In this document: in pieces, positions 8,037-15,945 of the stretch | Layout of the letters: each line of letters starts with the position of its first letter | How positions within the stretch are numbered: the first letter of the stretch is position 1 | NCBI RefSeq assembly: GCF_001513965.1 | Contig: NZ_KQ948052.1 | Location: 1-55,186, forward strand | Reading direction: 5' to 3' | Origin: Streptomyces cellostaticus | GTDB taxonomy: Bacteria; Actinomycetota; Actinomycetes; Streptomycetales; Streptomycetaceae | DNA length: 55,186 nucleotides | Notes under the pieces: model-generated | What the model was told of the DNA's origin: nothing | The model's database searches: none | The model's input: only the letters and a program-made list of their open reading frames with translations | Translations under genes and position numbers: made by a program

Positions 8037-8525
8037 ATGACGGACAACATCACCAGCGTCGGCGAGGGCAGTCGGCCCGAGGCGGGCGTGAGCGCGTTGA
8101 AGGGCCGTACCGGGGCCGGGGCTCCGGCCGAGACTCGGGGGAAGACCACGATCGCGGACGGGGTGGTGGCCAAGATCGCGGGCATGGCTGCCCGTGAGGT
8201 ACCGGGCATCTACAACCTGGGAGCAGGGATGGCCCGCGCCTTCGGCGCCATGCGGGAACACGTCCCCGGCACAGGCGGAGGCGGGGCCGTCACGCGGGGG
8301 GTGAAGGTCGAGGTCGGCGAGCGGCAGGCCGCCGTGGACCTGGACGTCGTCGTCGAGTACGGCGTCTCCATCGTCGATGTCGCCGGCGGCGTACGCACCA
8401 ATGTCATCAGCGCCGTTGAGCGGATGACCGGACTGGAGGTCGTCGAAGTGAACATCGCCGTCGACGACGTCCACCTCCCCGACGAGGAGGAGCAGACCGA
8501 ACCGGACGAGGGCCGCGTGCGGTGA
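8037..8525 (+). CDS. Asp23/Gls24 family envelope stress protein
   Basis: A 162-residue Asp23 protein. The domain runs from RGKTTIADGVVAKIAGMAAR through VKVEVGERQAAVDLDVVVE to ERMTGLEVVEVNIAVDDVHL. Asp23 proteins are membrane-associated via AmaP in Gram-positive bacteria and linked to cell-envelope homeostasis. I chose ATG 8037 because the paralogue at 20949 starts the same way (MTD); the upstream in-frame extension to 7950 is not conserved. It is the first gene of a six-gene operon ending at 10797. Confidence 0.92.
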   Translation: MTDNITSVGEGSRPEAGVSALKGRTGAGAPAETRGKTTIADGVVAKIAGMAAREVPGIYNLGAGMARAFGAMREHVPGTGGGGAVTRGVKVEVGERQAAVDLDVVVEYGVSIVDVAGGVRTNVISAVERMTGLEVVEVNIAVDDVHLPDEEEQTEPDEGRVR

Positions 8526-8609
8526 CCGCTGCCGTGACCACCGCCGTGCCCTCGGGTCTGAGCGTGTGATCACGGCGAGAGGCACGCTCGCGAGACGGGT
8601 GAGTGCGTG

Positions 8610-8777
8610 ATGAACACAGCGACGACGGGCCTCGTGGCCGGCATGGCCCTGGGCTTCGCCGCTTACTTCGGCGGCTTCTGGGCATTCCTGCTCGTTCTCG
8701 TCCTGGGCGCGGTGGGGCTGATCGTCGGCCTCGTCGTGCAGGGCGACCTCGACCTCCATGCGCGGAGACAGCGATGA
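8610..8777 (+). CDS. Small membrane protein of the Asp23 operon (DUF2273-like)
   Basis: A 55-residue protein consisting almost entirely of two hydrophobic helices (VAGMALGFAAYFGGFWAFLL and LVLGAVGLIVGLVV) with a short basic tail. Position between two Asp23-type genes and size fit the DUF2273 small membrane proteins of Asp23/AmaP operons. Its stop overlaps the next start as ATGA (8774-8777), which supports it being a real gene despite its length. Confidence 0.7.
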   Translation: MNTATTGLVAGMALGFAAYFGGFWAFLLVLVLGAVGLIVGLVVQGDLDLHARRQR

Positions 8778-9181
8778 ACACCCGGCCCGGCTCCCTCGAC
8801 GACGGGGCGAGCCCGCCGACACCGGCCGTCGGCCTGCCGCCCCCGGCCGAGCGGGGCGCCACCGTCATCCCGGACAGGGTGGTCGCCCGTATCGCCGCCC
8901 GGGCGGCGCGCACAGCCCAGTCCCAGCGCGCCGCCCTACCGCCCGACCGGGACGGGCCAACGGCACCCCACGCCTCTGCCGCCGTCCGTACCGGATCGGT
9001 GCGCCTGCACCTGACCATGGACCTGCCCTACCCCACCGACATCCCCCAGGTCTGCGAGCGGATCCAGCGCGACGTCGCCGAACGGGTGGCTCAGCTGACC
9101 GGCCTGAAGGTGGGAGAGGTCACCCTCACCGTCCGGCGGCTGGTGACCACCGCCGACGCGAGCCGGGGGCGGGTCCGGTGA
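8774..9181 (+). CDS. Asp23-like protein
   Basis: A 135-residue protein with a proline-rich N-terminus, a segment ATVIPDRVVARIAARAART and a C-terminal beta-alpha-beta unit ending QLTGLKVGEVTLTVRRL. This reproduces the Asp23 pattern (helix, strands, TGLxVxEVxxxV). ATG 8774 overlaps the upstream stop by ATGA. It probably assembles with the other Asp23 proteins of the operon. Confidence 0.8.
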   Translation: MNTRPGSLDDGASPPTPAVGLPPPAERGATVIPDRVVARIAARAARTAQSQRAALPPDRDGPTAPHASAAVRTGSVRLHLTMDLPYPTDIPQVCERIQRDVAERVAQLTGLKVGEVTLTVRRLVTTADASRGRVR

Positions 9182-9233
9182 GCGGCCACGCGGCCCGGAT
9201 CGCCGGGCACGTCGTTCAGAAAGGGGGATCACG

Positions 9234-9914
9234 ATGACACCCGATTCCGGTCCTCCCGGCCCCAGCTCCGCGCCGTCCGCGCACTGTGCCACAGTGCCGC
9301 CGACGAAGGAGCCCGATCCAACCGAACGCAACGTGTCCAGCTCGAACCTCAAGGCCGGTGAAGACGACAGAGGGCACCGGGCGCACCGACCGTGGTCCGC
9401 GCGCCGCATTCCGGCCGCAATGGTCGCCTCGGTGGTTCTCGTGGCGGCGGGCGCGGCGCTGATCGACGTCGTCGCCGTACGGGCGGGACGCCCTGCGGCA
9501 GCCTGGCGCCGGCACCTGGCCGACGAACTGGCCACCCGCCCCGTGGACGACATCTGGATGCTCACAGGAGCCGCCGTGGCCGCCGCCGTCGGCATCTGGT
9601 TGCTCGTGCTGGCACTCACTCCGGGCCTACGCCACTGGCTGCCCCTGTGCTCCCCCGCGCCCGGGCTGCGGGCCTGCCTGGACCGAGACGGCGCCGCCGA
9701 TCTGCTGCGCGACGCCGCCATGCGGGTACCCGGGGTCAGTAAGGCCCGCATCCGGGTGCGCCGCCACCGCGTCAAAGCCCGCGCGGACGTCCGCTTCCGC
9801 GACCCCCACCAGGTGAAGGACGACCTCACCGCCGCCCTCGGCCACGAGCGCGACCAGCTCGCCCTCGCCAGCCCTCCCCGCATCGTCGTACGAGTGCGGC
9901 GACGCACCCACTGA
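9234..9914 (+). CDS. DUF6286-type membrane protein
   Basis: A 226-residue protein with a hydrophilic N-terminus (1-60), two membrane helices (about 62-80 and 105-125), and a C-terminal domain with DLLRDAAMRVPGVSKARIRV and PPRIVVRVRRR. The DAAxxVPGVxxARI segment recalls Asp23 folding. The AAAGGGGGA ribosome site just before ATG 9234 supports the start. I recognise the arrangement as the DUF6286 component of streptomycete Asp23 operons; function unknown. Confidence 0.75.
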   Translation: MTPDSGPPGPSSAPSAHCATVPPTKEPDPTERNVSSSNLKAGEDDRGHRAHRPWSARRIPAAMVASVVLVAAGAALIDVVAVRAGRPAAAWRRHLADELATRPVDDIWMLTGAAVAAAVGIWLLVLALTPGLRHWLPLCSPAPGLRACLDRDGAADLLRDAAMRVPGVSKARIRVRRHRVKARADVRFRDPHQVKDDLTAALGHERDQLALASPPRIVVRVRRRTH

Positions 9915-9944
9915 CCGAAAACCCCCTGGACCGGAGCCCGCATC

Positions 9945-10553
9945 ATGACGCCGCGACCCGTACTCAACCGCAGTCTGCTGGCCCTCGCCGGACTGGTACT
10001 GCTCGGCGGCGGTCTGCTGATCCTCTTCGCCGGGCTCGACATCTACCGGCGACACGATCTGGTCCCGCCCACCGGCTGGCCCCTGACCACCCCGGACGAC
10101 GTCCTGCTCGGCTCCGCCGACCGGGCCCGCTGGAGCAGCCAGGGCTGGTTGTGGTGGCCCGCGGTCATCGCCGCCCTCGCCCTCGTCGCCCTGCTCGCCC
10201 TGTGGTGGCTGCTCGCCCAACTACGCCGTCGCCACCCCGGAGCACTGCCCGTCGGCGGCACACCCCCGCAGGAAGGCGTCGAACTGCGCGACAGCGCGCT
10301 CAGCGACGCGATCGCGACCGAAGCCGGTGCCCTGCCGGCGGTCGAGCACGCGGCCGTACGCATCACCGGCCGCCCTGCCCACCCCCGCACCCGCGTCGCA
10401 CTCACTCTCACCCCTCAGGCGTCCCCCGGCACCGTCCTCGATGTCCTGTGCGAGGGCCCACTCCAAACCGCCCGTCGGTCCACCGGCACCCCTGGCATGC
10501 CCACCGAGGTCCGCCTGCAGGTCGCCGGCCACAAACCTCACCGCGCGGAGTAA
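9945..10553 (+). CDS. amaP: AmaP-like alkaline shock membrane anchor
   Basis: A 202-residue protein with two N-terminal membrane helices (LLALAGLVLLGGGLLILFAG and AVIAALALVALLALWWLL) followed by a cytoplasmic Asp23-related domain ending VLCEGPLQTARR and a polar tail. This matches AmaP, which tethers Asp23 to the membrane. Pieces of its first helix and tail are reused in the chimera at 216-379. Confidence 0.75.
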   Translation: MTPRPVLNRSLLALAGLVLLGGGLLILFAGLDIYRRHDLVPPTGWPLTTPDDVLLGSADRARWSSQGWLWWPAVIAALALVALLALWWLLAQLRRRHPGALPVGGTPPQEGVELRDSALSDAIATEAGALPAVEHAAVRITGRPAHPRTRVALTLTPQASPGTVLDVLCEGPLQTARRSTGTPGMPTEVRLQVAGHKPHRAE

Positions 10554-10641
10554 GGAGGAGACCGACCATCCCCGTGTCCACCGCCCTTGCGCTCTCTCGC
10601 AGTCCACAGGGGCACCGACACCACTCCCCAAGGGAGAGATC

Positions 10642-10797
10642 ATGATCATCCTAGGCATCATTCTGCTCGTCGTCGGCTTCCTCACCGGGATATCCATCCT
10701 GTGGACCATCGGGATCATCCTGCTGGTCATCGGCGCCATCCTGTGGATCCTCGGCTCGATGGGACACGCCGTCGCCGGCCGACGCCACTACTGGTGA
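10642..10797 (+). CDS. DUF6131 small membrane protein (copy 1)
   Basis: A 51-residue protein of two hydrophobic helices with the signature ILWTIGIILL and a conserved GHAVxGRRHYW tail. The ribosome site GGGAGAG precedes ATG 10642. It closes the Asp23 operon. A copy lies at 17135 and a truncated one at 395. Function unknown. Confidence 0.8.
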   Translation: MIILGIILLVVGFLTGISILWTIGIILLVIGAILWILGSMGHAVAGRRHYW

Positions 10798-10995
10798 GTG
10801 ACCGACCCACACGGCCTACGGCGCGGGTAGCCGTGGGTAACCCTCTGACTTGTCGTACAGCGCCCGACTCGGCTCCGGTCGGCTCAGGCGCTGTCTCGTT
10901 TCGGCCCCCCGGCGGTCACCGAGTGAGCTGTGGCACGTCCTCGACTCCCTCGACCCACCGCGTGGACAGCGGTATTGCCGCATACGGCCGGGAGT

Positions 10996-11406
10996 TCAGT
11001 CGGAGGGCGGAAGCAGCGTGCCCAGCGGCCCGAGGTCCAGGTTGAGGTCCTCCATGGTCAGTCCGTACTGGGCGCACAAGTCGCTCATGCGGTCGTGGAG
11101 GAGCATGAGTGTGGCGCCCAGGCGTTCTTCCTGTTCGTCGGTGAGGTCTCCTTGGTCGACGCGGTGCAGGGCCTGTCGTTCCATGAGTTGGCGCAGCAGT
11201 TCCACGAGGGTCAGGACGAGCCTGAGGAGGTCCCGTTCGACAGTGTCGCGGTCGGAGCTGATCCGCCGAGCCGGGGAACGTGGGCCCTTTCCGGCCAGCG
11301 GGTCCAGGTCGCGTGGGGCGGCGGGCAGCAGCCGGAAGGCGCGGGCGGCGGCCTCCGCGACTTCGTCGCCGCGGCACGCCGGCCGGCTCTCACCCTCAGC
11401 TGTCAT
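10996..11406 (-). CDS. gvpK: Gas vesicle protein GvpK
   Basis: A 136-residue protein with the full GvpK core: RDTVERDLLRLVLTLVELLR, QALHRVDQGDLTDEQEERLG, and DLNLDLGPLGTLL near the end. GvpK is an accessory protein of gas-vesicle assembly. It overlaps gvpS upstream, as in streptomycete gvp clusters, but the structural gene gvpA and most others are absent from the window, so it is probably an orphan. A second gvpK 3' fragment lies at 13112-13219. Confidence 0.88.
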   Translation of the reverse strand: MTAEGESRPACRGDEVAEAAARAFRLLPAAPRDLDPLAGKGPRSPARRISSDRDTVERDLLRLVLTLVELLRQLMERQALHRVDQGDLTDEQEERLGATLMLLHDRMSDLCAQYGLTMEDLNLDLGPLGTLLPPSD

Positions 11407-11638
11407 GGTCGCCGCCTCGCAGCGGGCTGATACTCGTCCATGGGGAGGGGTTCTGCTCGCTGATGGAAACGATCAGGGCACGCAGTGAGACGCGTACCAG
11501 ATCGATGTCCGCGATGGACAGCACGACGTCACCGGTGAGGACGACCCCACCGGTCAGCAGCCGGTCCAGCAGATCGATGAGAGCGAACTGCCGCTGGGGC
11601 AGGCGCTCCGCTCCGGGTGGCGGGCTGGGCGTGCTCAC
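11396..11638 (-). CDS. gvpS: Gas vesicle protein GvpS (GvpA/J family)
   Basis: An 80-residue GvpA/GvpJ-family protein: RQFALIDLLDRLLTGGVVLT then GDVVLSIADIDLVRVSLRAL. Such proteins are minor shell components. GTG 11638 is preferred because the reading frame runs straight in from gvpL without a stop and the family begins just before this point. It ends overlapping gvpK. The gene itself looks intact. Confidence 0.8.
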   Translation of the reverse strand: MSTPSPPPGAERLPQRQFALIDLLDRLLTGGVVLTGDVVLSIADIDLVRVSLRALIVSISEQNPSPWTSISPLRGGDHDS

Positions 11639-12020
11639 GGGAGCGCTCCCTCTGCAGCACCGCCGGATTCGCCGGGTGGCATTGGCGAAGGAGTACGGAG
11701 CCCAGGGGCCGGTGGCCTCGACCCGTACTCCGTCCAGCCCGTCGGCGGCGCGCGTCACGTCGGCCAGGAAGTCGTCGCAACGCTTCAGGGGCACAAGGTA
11801 GGCGTCATTGACCACGTTCTCGCCGGCACCGGCAGCGCTGTCGGCCGCTTCGGCGAGATATCCCTGTTGTACGCGGTGCCGGACCCGGCCGGAGGCGTGC
11901 TTGCGACCCGCGGCCTCCACCCGCTCGGCGGCCTTCTGCGCGGCCTGGTAGACGGTGTCGCGCGCACTTTGCTGCTGCCGGCGGTTCCGCAGGTAGGCGC
12001 GCCCGGGCGTCAGGTCTGCC
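11639..12020 (-). pseudogene. gvpL: GvpL C-terminal half
   Basis: Read on the minus strand from about 12020: ADLTPGRAYLRNRRQQQSAR, KAAERVEAAGRKHASG, NVVNDAYLVPLKRCDDFLAD and VRVEATGPWAPYSFA, the C-terminal half of GvpL/GvpF. The N-terminal half is replaced at about 12020 by a piece of the FAD oxidoreductase gene. The frame then reads into gvpS with no stop, so its 3' end is probably also altered. Confidence 0.75.
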
Positions 12021-12166
12021 GAGCACGGCGCGGCGCGCGCTGATGGTCTCGCCCCCGGCCGTCCGGACGCCCACCGCCCTGCCGCCCCGTACGACGACGG
12101 ACACGGCGCGCTCCCCGCACCGCAGAGCGCCGTCGCGGTGCTCGAGGCGGCTCACGAGCGCCGCTC
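12020..12166 (-). pseudogene. Inserted fragment of FAD oxidoreductase gene
   Basis: About 147 bases match 1428-1577 of the oxidoreductase at 681-2270. From 12056 to 12166 the match is essentially exact; the first 35 bases are more diverged. The fragment is sandwiched between truncated gvpL and a truncated copy of the membrane-protein partner gene, with sharp junctions on both sides. Confidence 0.85.
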
Positions 12167-12361
12167 ACCGGGGTATTCGTGCCGTTGGCCGCGATGGCGT
12201 TCAGGCCGGTTATCCCGTCGCCCTCTCCGGGGTAGACCGGCGGCGGCCAGCGCGAGGTGCTGTCCGGTACTACGTCAGTATCGAGAGGCCGCACGAGGTC
12301 CTCGGTGGACAGCCCGGTGTCAGCCGTGTGCGGTGAGTCGTCACCGTTGCATGTCGACTCC
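12167..12361 (-). pseudogene. Partner protein gene, frameshifted and truncated (copy 2)
   Basis: This is the 5' part of a homologue of the genes at 5472 and 16542 (HTADTGLSTEDLVRP, then PPPVYPGEGD). Relative to 16542 it has a one-base insertion at the third codon, giving ATGCAACGGTGA and an immediate stop. Its ribosome site is degraded, and the whole C-terminal domain has been replaced by the oxidoreductase fragment. Confidence 0.8.
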
Positions 12362-12930
12362 GTGGCCGTCCGTTCCTGTCGGGTGTCAGGCCGTGGAGTG
12401 GGGGTCTGGCCACCGTCGAGGAGAAGTTCGTCGAACAGCGACCGGTAGTGCACCATGGCGCTGCGCAGCTGTTCGGTGGTGGCGTAGTGCCCCGCACTCA
12501 ACATGTCGATCTCGTGAGCGGTCCGGTAGTGCTCGAGGGTGCGGCCGTGTTCTCCGGAGAGATCCTTGAGCTGCTGGTCGTAGCTCCCGGTGGGATGGCC
12601 TCGCGCCTGCATCAGCGACGTCACCAGCCGGTCCGCGCCGTGCACAGCGTCATCAGGCCGGTCGACGAACTCGTGCTGTACGTCGTCCCAGTCCCGGGTA
12701 CAACGCTCCAGGAGTCTGTCAGGCAGCGTTTTGTCGTGGCGTTTCTCGCGCGTGCTGAACTCGCGCTCGGCGGCGAGTCTGCTGTCGGCGTCGTCGACCG
12801 TCCGTTCGTACTCTGAGCCGAACCGCTCACGCAGAACTCTGCGTTGCTGGAAGAGAGCCAGAACCAGGGCGATCAGCACGACGACCACCACGACGCCAAT
12901 GACGATCGCCAGAAGCGTGCCGGTAGACAC
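12362..12930 (-). pseudogene. Single-pass membrane protein, frameshifted 3' end (copy 2)
   Basis: From GTG 12930 this encodes the same family as 4877 and 15946: membrane helix LLAIVIGVVVVVVLIALVL, then FGSEYERTVDDADSR, FVDRPDDAVHGADRLV and HYRSLFDELLLDGG. The core domain is intact. Compared with 15946 one base is missing just before the stop, so the frame runs into the ruined partner gene. A slightly longer product could still be made, but the pair as a unit is broken. Confidence 0.7.
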
Positions 12931-13111
12931 CGGAATCGGTATGCCGCTCGCGATGGTGCGCGGCCACGGCCGACGCCAGCAGGACTGGACGACATGGCGG
13001 AAACGCCGTCTGCATACGGCGGCTTTTCCGTTTGCCCGCGCCTTCGGGGTCGGCAATCACCAGAACCCGCCGTCGCCCCCCATGTCCGTAGCGGCCGTGT
13101 CCACCGGGGCC

Positions 13112-13219
13112 GCGTTCTTGATCCTCCACGACCGCATGTCCGACCTGCGCGCCAGCTACGGCCTGACCATGAAGGACCTCAATCTGGACCTCGGCCCGCT
13201 CGGAACACTTCTCCCACCT
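13112..13219 (+). pseudogene. gvpK: GvpK C-terminal fragment
   Basis: The frame reads LILHDRMSDLRASYGLTMKD and LNLDLGPLGTLLPPV, matching the last third of GvpK at 10996-11406 but on the opposite strand and with several substitutions. It is a separate relic of a second gvp cluster. Confidence 0.75.
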
Positions 13220-13321
13220 GTTCGTCCAGACCGACTGCTCCCCCACCCCGTTTTACATCCCGACAGGGGGTACTCGGGATGGGGTGCACGATTTCCCACG
13301 AACCTAGGAGAGTGAACGAAA

Positions 13322-13495
13322 ATGGCCGGAGGGCAAAAAGCAAAGGGCAAGATGGAAGAGGCCACGGGAAAGACGAAGGAGGCGGTCGGCCGTTCCGTGG
13401 GCAACGAGCGGATGATGGCCGAAGGACAGGCCAAGAAGTCGAAGGGCGCGGCCCGTCAGGCCAAGGAGAAGACGAAGGACGTTTTCAAGCACTGA
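13322..13495 (+). CDS. CsbD family stress protein
   Basis: A 57-residue lysine-rich protein: KAKGKMEEATGKTKEAVGRS, then MMAEGQAKKSKGAARQAKEK. This is the standard CsbD layout. AGGAGAG lies 11 bases before ATG 13322. No partner gene follows. Likely induced in stationary phase or osmotic stress, as known for the family. Confidence 0.85.
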   Translation: MAGGQKAKGKMEEATGKTKEAVGRSVGNERMMAEGQAKKSKGAARQAKEKTKDVFKH

Positions 13496-13960
13496 CAAGT
13501 GCAGATGCTGAGCGGGATCTCATCTCGGGGATCCCACTCCTTTGTGCCATCGAGGCTAAGGCTTGCCCCGTAACGATCTTCGGTCGGAGGGGTGTGCGGC
13601 TTTGCCTCAACGGCTTGACGCTTGATGCCCTCACGCGCTGGGCGGACCAATCGCAACCACGCAATGACCCATGGGGCACGCTCCCTCCCCCCGGGTGCAT
13701 CCGCGCCCGTGAAGGCCACAGCCCTCGACCGCCTTGTACGTCACCCACCCTCTGCTGCACGTCTGCCGCCGCACCCGCGTCGTCACGCATCAGGCCCACC
13801 CCCGAACGCAGGAACCCCCGCCGGAGCCAGCCGCCGGGGGTTCCCCACCTCTCACGCACGCGCTGTCACACGCGTGTCACCAACACCGTGGACGTACCTG
13901 GACCACAAGGCCGCCACCGCACCAACGGCCCCGTCCTAGACCGCATGGACGCCACAAGAC
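13496..13960. other. Intergenic stretch with strong hairpin
   Basis: No gene is supported. At 13811-13844 a perfect 10-bp stem (GGAACCCCCG/CGGGGGTTCC) with a 14-base loop could terminate transcription; there is no T-run, as is common in Streptomyces. Confidence 0.5.
13811..13844. terminator. Terminator-like hairpin
   Basis: Perfect 10-bp GC-rich inverted repeat with a 14-base loop in non-coding DNA. It lies between the CsbD gene and the truncated enol-lactonase. No poly-T follows, so intrinsic termination is probable but not certain. Confidence 0.5.
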
Positions 13961-13980
13961 GCCTCCGCCTACCTGTGCCA

Positions 13981-14098
13981 TGTGGTACCCAGTGAGGGAC
14001 CCAAGATCAGGACCGGAGCGTCTTCTGGCCCGTCAAAGCGGTATTGCAGGGTGTTCGGTGGTGTCTCGCTCACCCGCCCGAGCCTCTCATCTGTCACG
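13981..14098 (-). pseudogene. 3-oxoadipate enol-lactonase N-terminal fragment
   Basis: The minus strand reads RVSETPPNTLQYRFDGPEDA and PVLILGPSLGTTWH, the start of PcaD/PcaL-type alpha/beta hydrolases of the protocatechuate branch. It stops after about 40 residues; the nucleophile elbow and the rest are missing. The IS110 remnant begins right beside its 5' end. Confidence 0.7.
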
Positions 14099-14512
14099 GA
14101 CGCCCCTATAACGGGGGGTCGGTAGAGACCGTCCTGACCAGGTTGAAGTCTCGCGGGCGGCATATCGCTTGAGGCATCGGATGCTCTCACGACGGGTCTT
14201 GCCCTCCTGGGTGCGGCGTTCGTAGTACGCCTGGGTGCGCGGGTCGTGGCGCAGCCGGGTGAACACGATGCGGTGCAGAGCGGCATTCGCCTGCCGGTCG
14301 CCACCATGGTTGAGCCGCCGCGAGCTCCGACCGCCCGAGGAGTACTCGACCGGGCTGACTCCACACAGCGCGGCAAAAGACGCCTCGCTGCCCAGCCGCT
14401 CGGGATTGTCGCCCATGGTGATGAGAAGCGTGACAGCGGAGTCCGGGCCGATACCCACGGGCGCGAGCAGCTGCGGGGCATGGCGCTCAACGAGCCCGGT
14501 CAGTCGCTGACC
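14099..14512 (-). mobile_element. IS110-family element, 3' remnant
   Basis: The minus strand encodes the C-terminal transposase domain (Transposase_20 type): GIGPDSAVTLLITMGDNPER, AALCGVSPVEYSSGG, RRLNHGGDRQANAALHRIV, and AYYERRTQEGKTRRESIRC. It is closely similar to the longer copy at 25044-26250 and begins with the same end, GACGCCCCTATAACGGGG. The N-terminal catalytic domain is gone beyond about 14512. Confidence 0.85.
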
Positions 14513-14551
14513 GGCGGGCAGAACTTGTAGGTCGCGGCAGACCGCATCCCC

Positions 14552-14902
14552 TCACGAACCGGGCCGGGCATGGTCGCTGGCGCCGTGGCGTTCGTCCTCG
14601 TCCCTGGCCAGCATCGACAGCAGGCAGGCCACGGTCACGCCCTCCTCGGCCGGGTGGCGCAGCACCCTGTCCGGGTCGATCCTGTACAGATTGGAGCGGC
14701 CGTGGCGGGTGTGGGAGAGGTATCCGTCCTGCTCCAGGTCCGCGATGATCTTCTGGACGGCCCGTTCCGTGAGCCGGCATCGCGCCGCGATGTCACGGAC
14801 CCGCGCGTGGTGGTTGTCGGCGATGCTGGCCAGCACGCGCGCGTGATTGGTCAGAAACGTCCACCCCGTGTGCGGCTCGGGCACTCCATGGAATTCCGTC
14901 AC
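14552..14902 (-). CDS. Winged-helix (MarR-like) transcriptional regulator
   Basis: A 116-residue regulator with a winged helix: HARVLASIADNHHARVRDIA, RCRLTERAVQKIIADLEQDG and YLSHTRHGRSNLYRIDPDR. It has no obvious ligand domain, as in a small streptomycete family. GTG 14902 is the start. It faces the STAS-ANTAR gene, with an inverted repeat between them that it may bind. A ruined relative lies at 21860-22090. Confidence 0.85.
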   Translation of the reverse strand: MTEFHGVPEPHTGWTFLTNHARVLASIADNHHARVRDIAARCRLTERAVQKIIADLEQDGYLSHTRHGRSNLYRIDPDRVLRHPAEEGVTVACLLSMLARDEDERHGASDHARPGS

Positions 14903-14939
14903 GACTCCATGCTACGACCACACGTTCACGCACCCAAAA

Positions 14940-14959
14940 ACACGAAGATAAATTCGTGT
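14940..14959. promoter_or_regulatory. Candidate operator ACACGAA-N6-TTCGTGT
   Basis: A perfect 7-bp inverted repeat with a six-base A/T-rich spacer (GATAAA) in the divergent intergenic region 14903-15030. Dyads of this size and place are typical operators, here plausibly for the winged-helix regulator at 14552. Confidence 0.5.
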
Positions 14960-15030
14960 AGGGGTTGACGTGTCACGTAGAGGCGGCTGAGCCTGGAGAA
15001 GAGCAACCCGGAGGACCGGAGGAGGCGAGC

Positions 15031-15762
15031 ATGACGACGCTACCGTCCCCGGACACACCGCTCGCCAGCGACGAAGCCGACCGCACACCGCCGTCCACCG
15101 GCGCGCTGCCGGTGCAGGCAGGGCCGGCCGGCATCCGCGTGACCGTCACCGTGAGCGGAGAGTTCTGCCTCGACAACTGCCAGAGCCTCCGGCACGCCCT
15201 GCGTGATGCAATCATGCGGTCGGCCGAGGGTGTGGACCTGGACCTCAGTGAACTTCACTTCGCGGACTGCTCTGCACTCAACGTGCTGCTGGCCGCTCGC
15301 CGCGACGCAGTCGCGGCGGGGAAGACGGTCACCGTCACCACGGCCAGCCCCGCCGTCGAACGACTGCTGACTTATACCGACACCCACAGCCTCTTCTCCC
15401 CCGCCCACGAGCATGCTGACCCGCCCGCCCGAAAGCCCGGGCCGCCGCGCGAAGAAACCGACGACGACCTCCTGCGGGCCGAAGTCGTCCAGCTGAGGCG
15501 CGCGCTGCGCACCCACCCGGACATCGACCTGGCACGCGGCATCCTCATGGCCTCTTTCGGTCTGAACCCCGACGAGGCGTGGCAGGTACTGGTCACAACG
15601 TCCCAGAACACCAACACGAAACTGCACCGCCTCGCCGAGGACGTCGTCACCACCGTCCAAGGCGCGCCCCTGCCCAACCCGGTCCAGCAGCAACTCACCG
15701 CAGCCGTCGCCAGAACACGCAACACCGGCGGCGGACCGGCATTCGCTGTCAGGGAGGTTTGA
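15031..15762 (+). CDS. STAS and ANTAR domain regulator
   Basis: A 243-residue two-domain protein. The STAS (anti-sigma antagonist) domain spans about 25-120 with VDLDLSELHFADCSALNVLL; the serine in DCS is the position phosphorylated in SpoIIAA/RsbV proteins. The C-terminal ANTAR domain (about 150-215) has ALRTHPDIDLARGILMASFG and EAWQVLVTTSQNTNTKLHRL, an RNA-binding antiterminator fold. ATG 15031 has GGAGGCGAGC upstream. It may link partner switching to RNA control; targets unknown. Confidence 0.9.
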   Translation: MTTLPSPDTPLASDEADRTPPSTGALPVQAGPAGIRVTVTVSGEFCLDNCQSLRHALRDAIMRSAEGVDLDLSELHFADCSALNVLLAARRDAVAAGKTVTVTTASPAVERLLTYTDTHSLFSPAHEHADPPARKPGPPREETDDDLLRAEVVQLRRALRTHPDIDLARGILMASFGLNPDEAWQVLVTTSQNTNTKLHRLAEDVVTTVQGAPLPNPVQQQLTAAVARTRNTGGGPAFAVREV

Positions 15763-15945
15763 GCCGGCGGGATCTGAGCTGCTGGGGTCGGTCTTGAGAG
15801 TCCGATGCTGAAGCCGGGCTTGCGTTCCGGATCTCATGCGTCGGCGCCTGCCGCAGGGAGGAGGCCCAAAGCCCACCTGTGAAGCACCAATTAACAGAAA
15901 TTGGGAACACGGCGGATATCGCCCATCCATGAGGAGGTCGGTCAG

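Noticed and set aside
12010..13056. 348-residue minus-strand open frame as one gene
   Set aside because: It is an accidental fusion of a membrane protein gene, its frameshifted partner and an oxidoreductase fragment; described as separate remnants.
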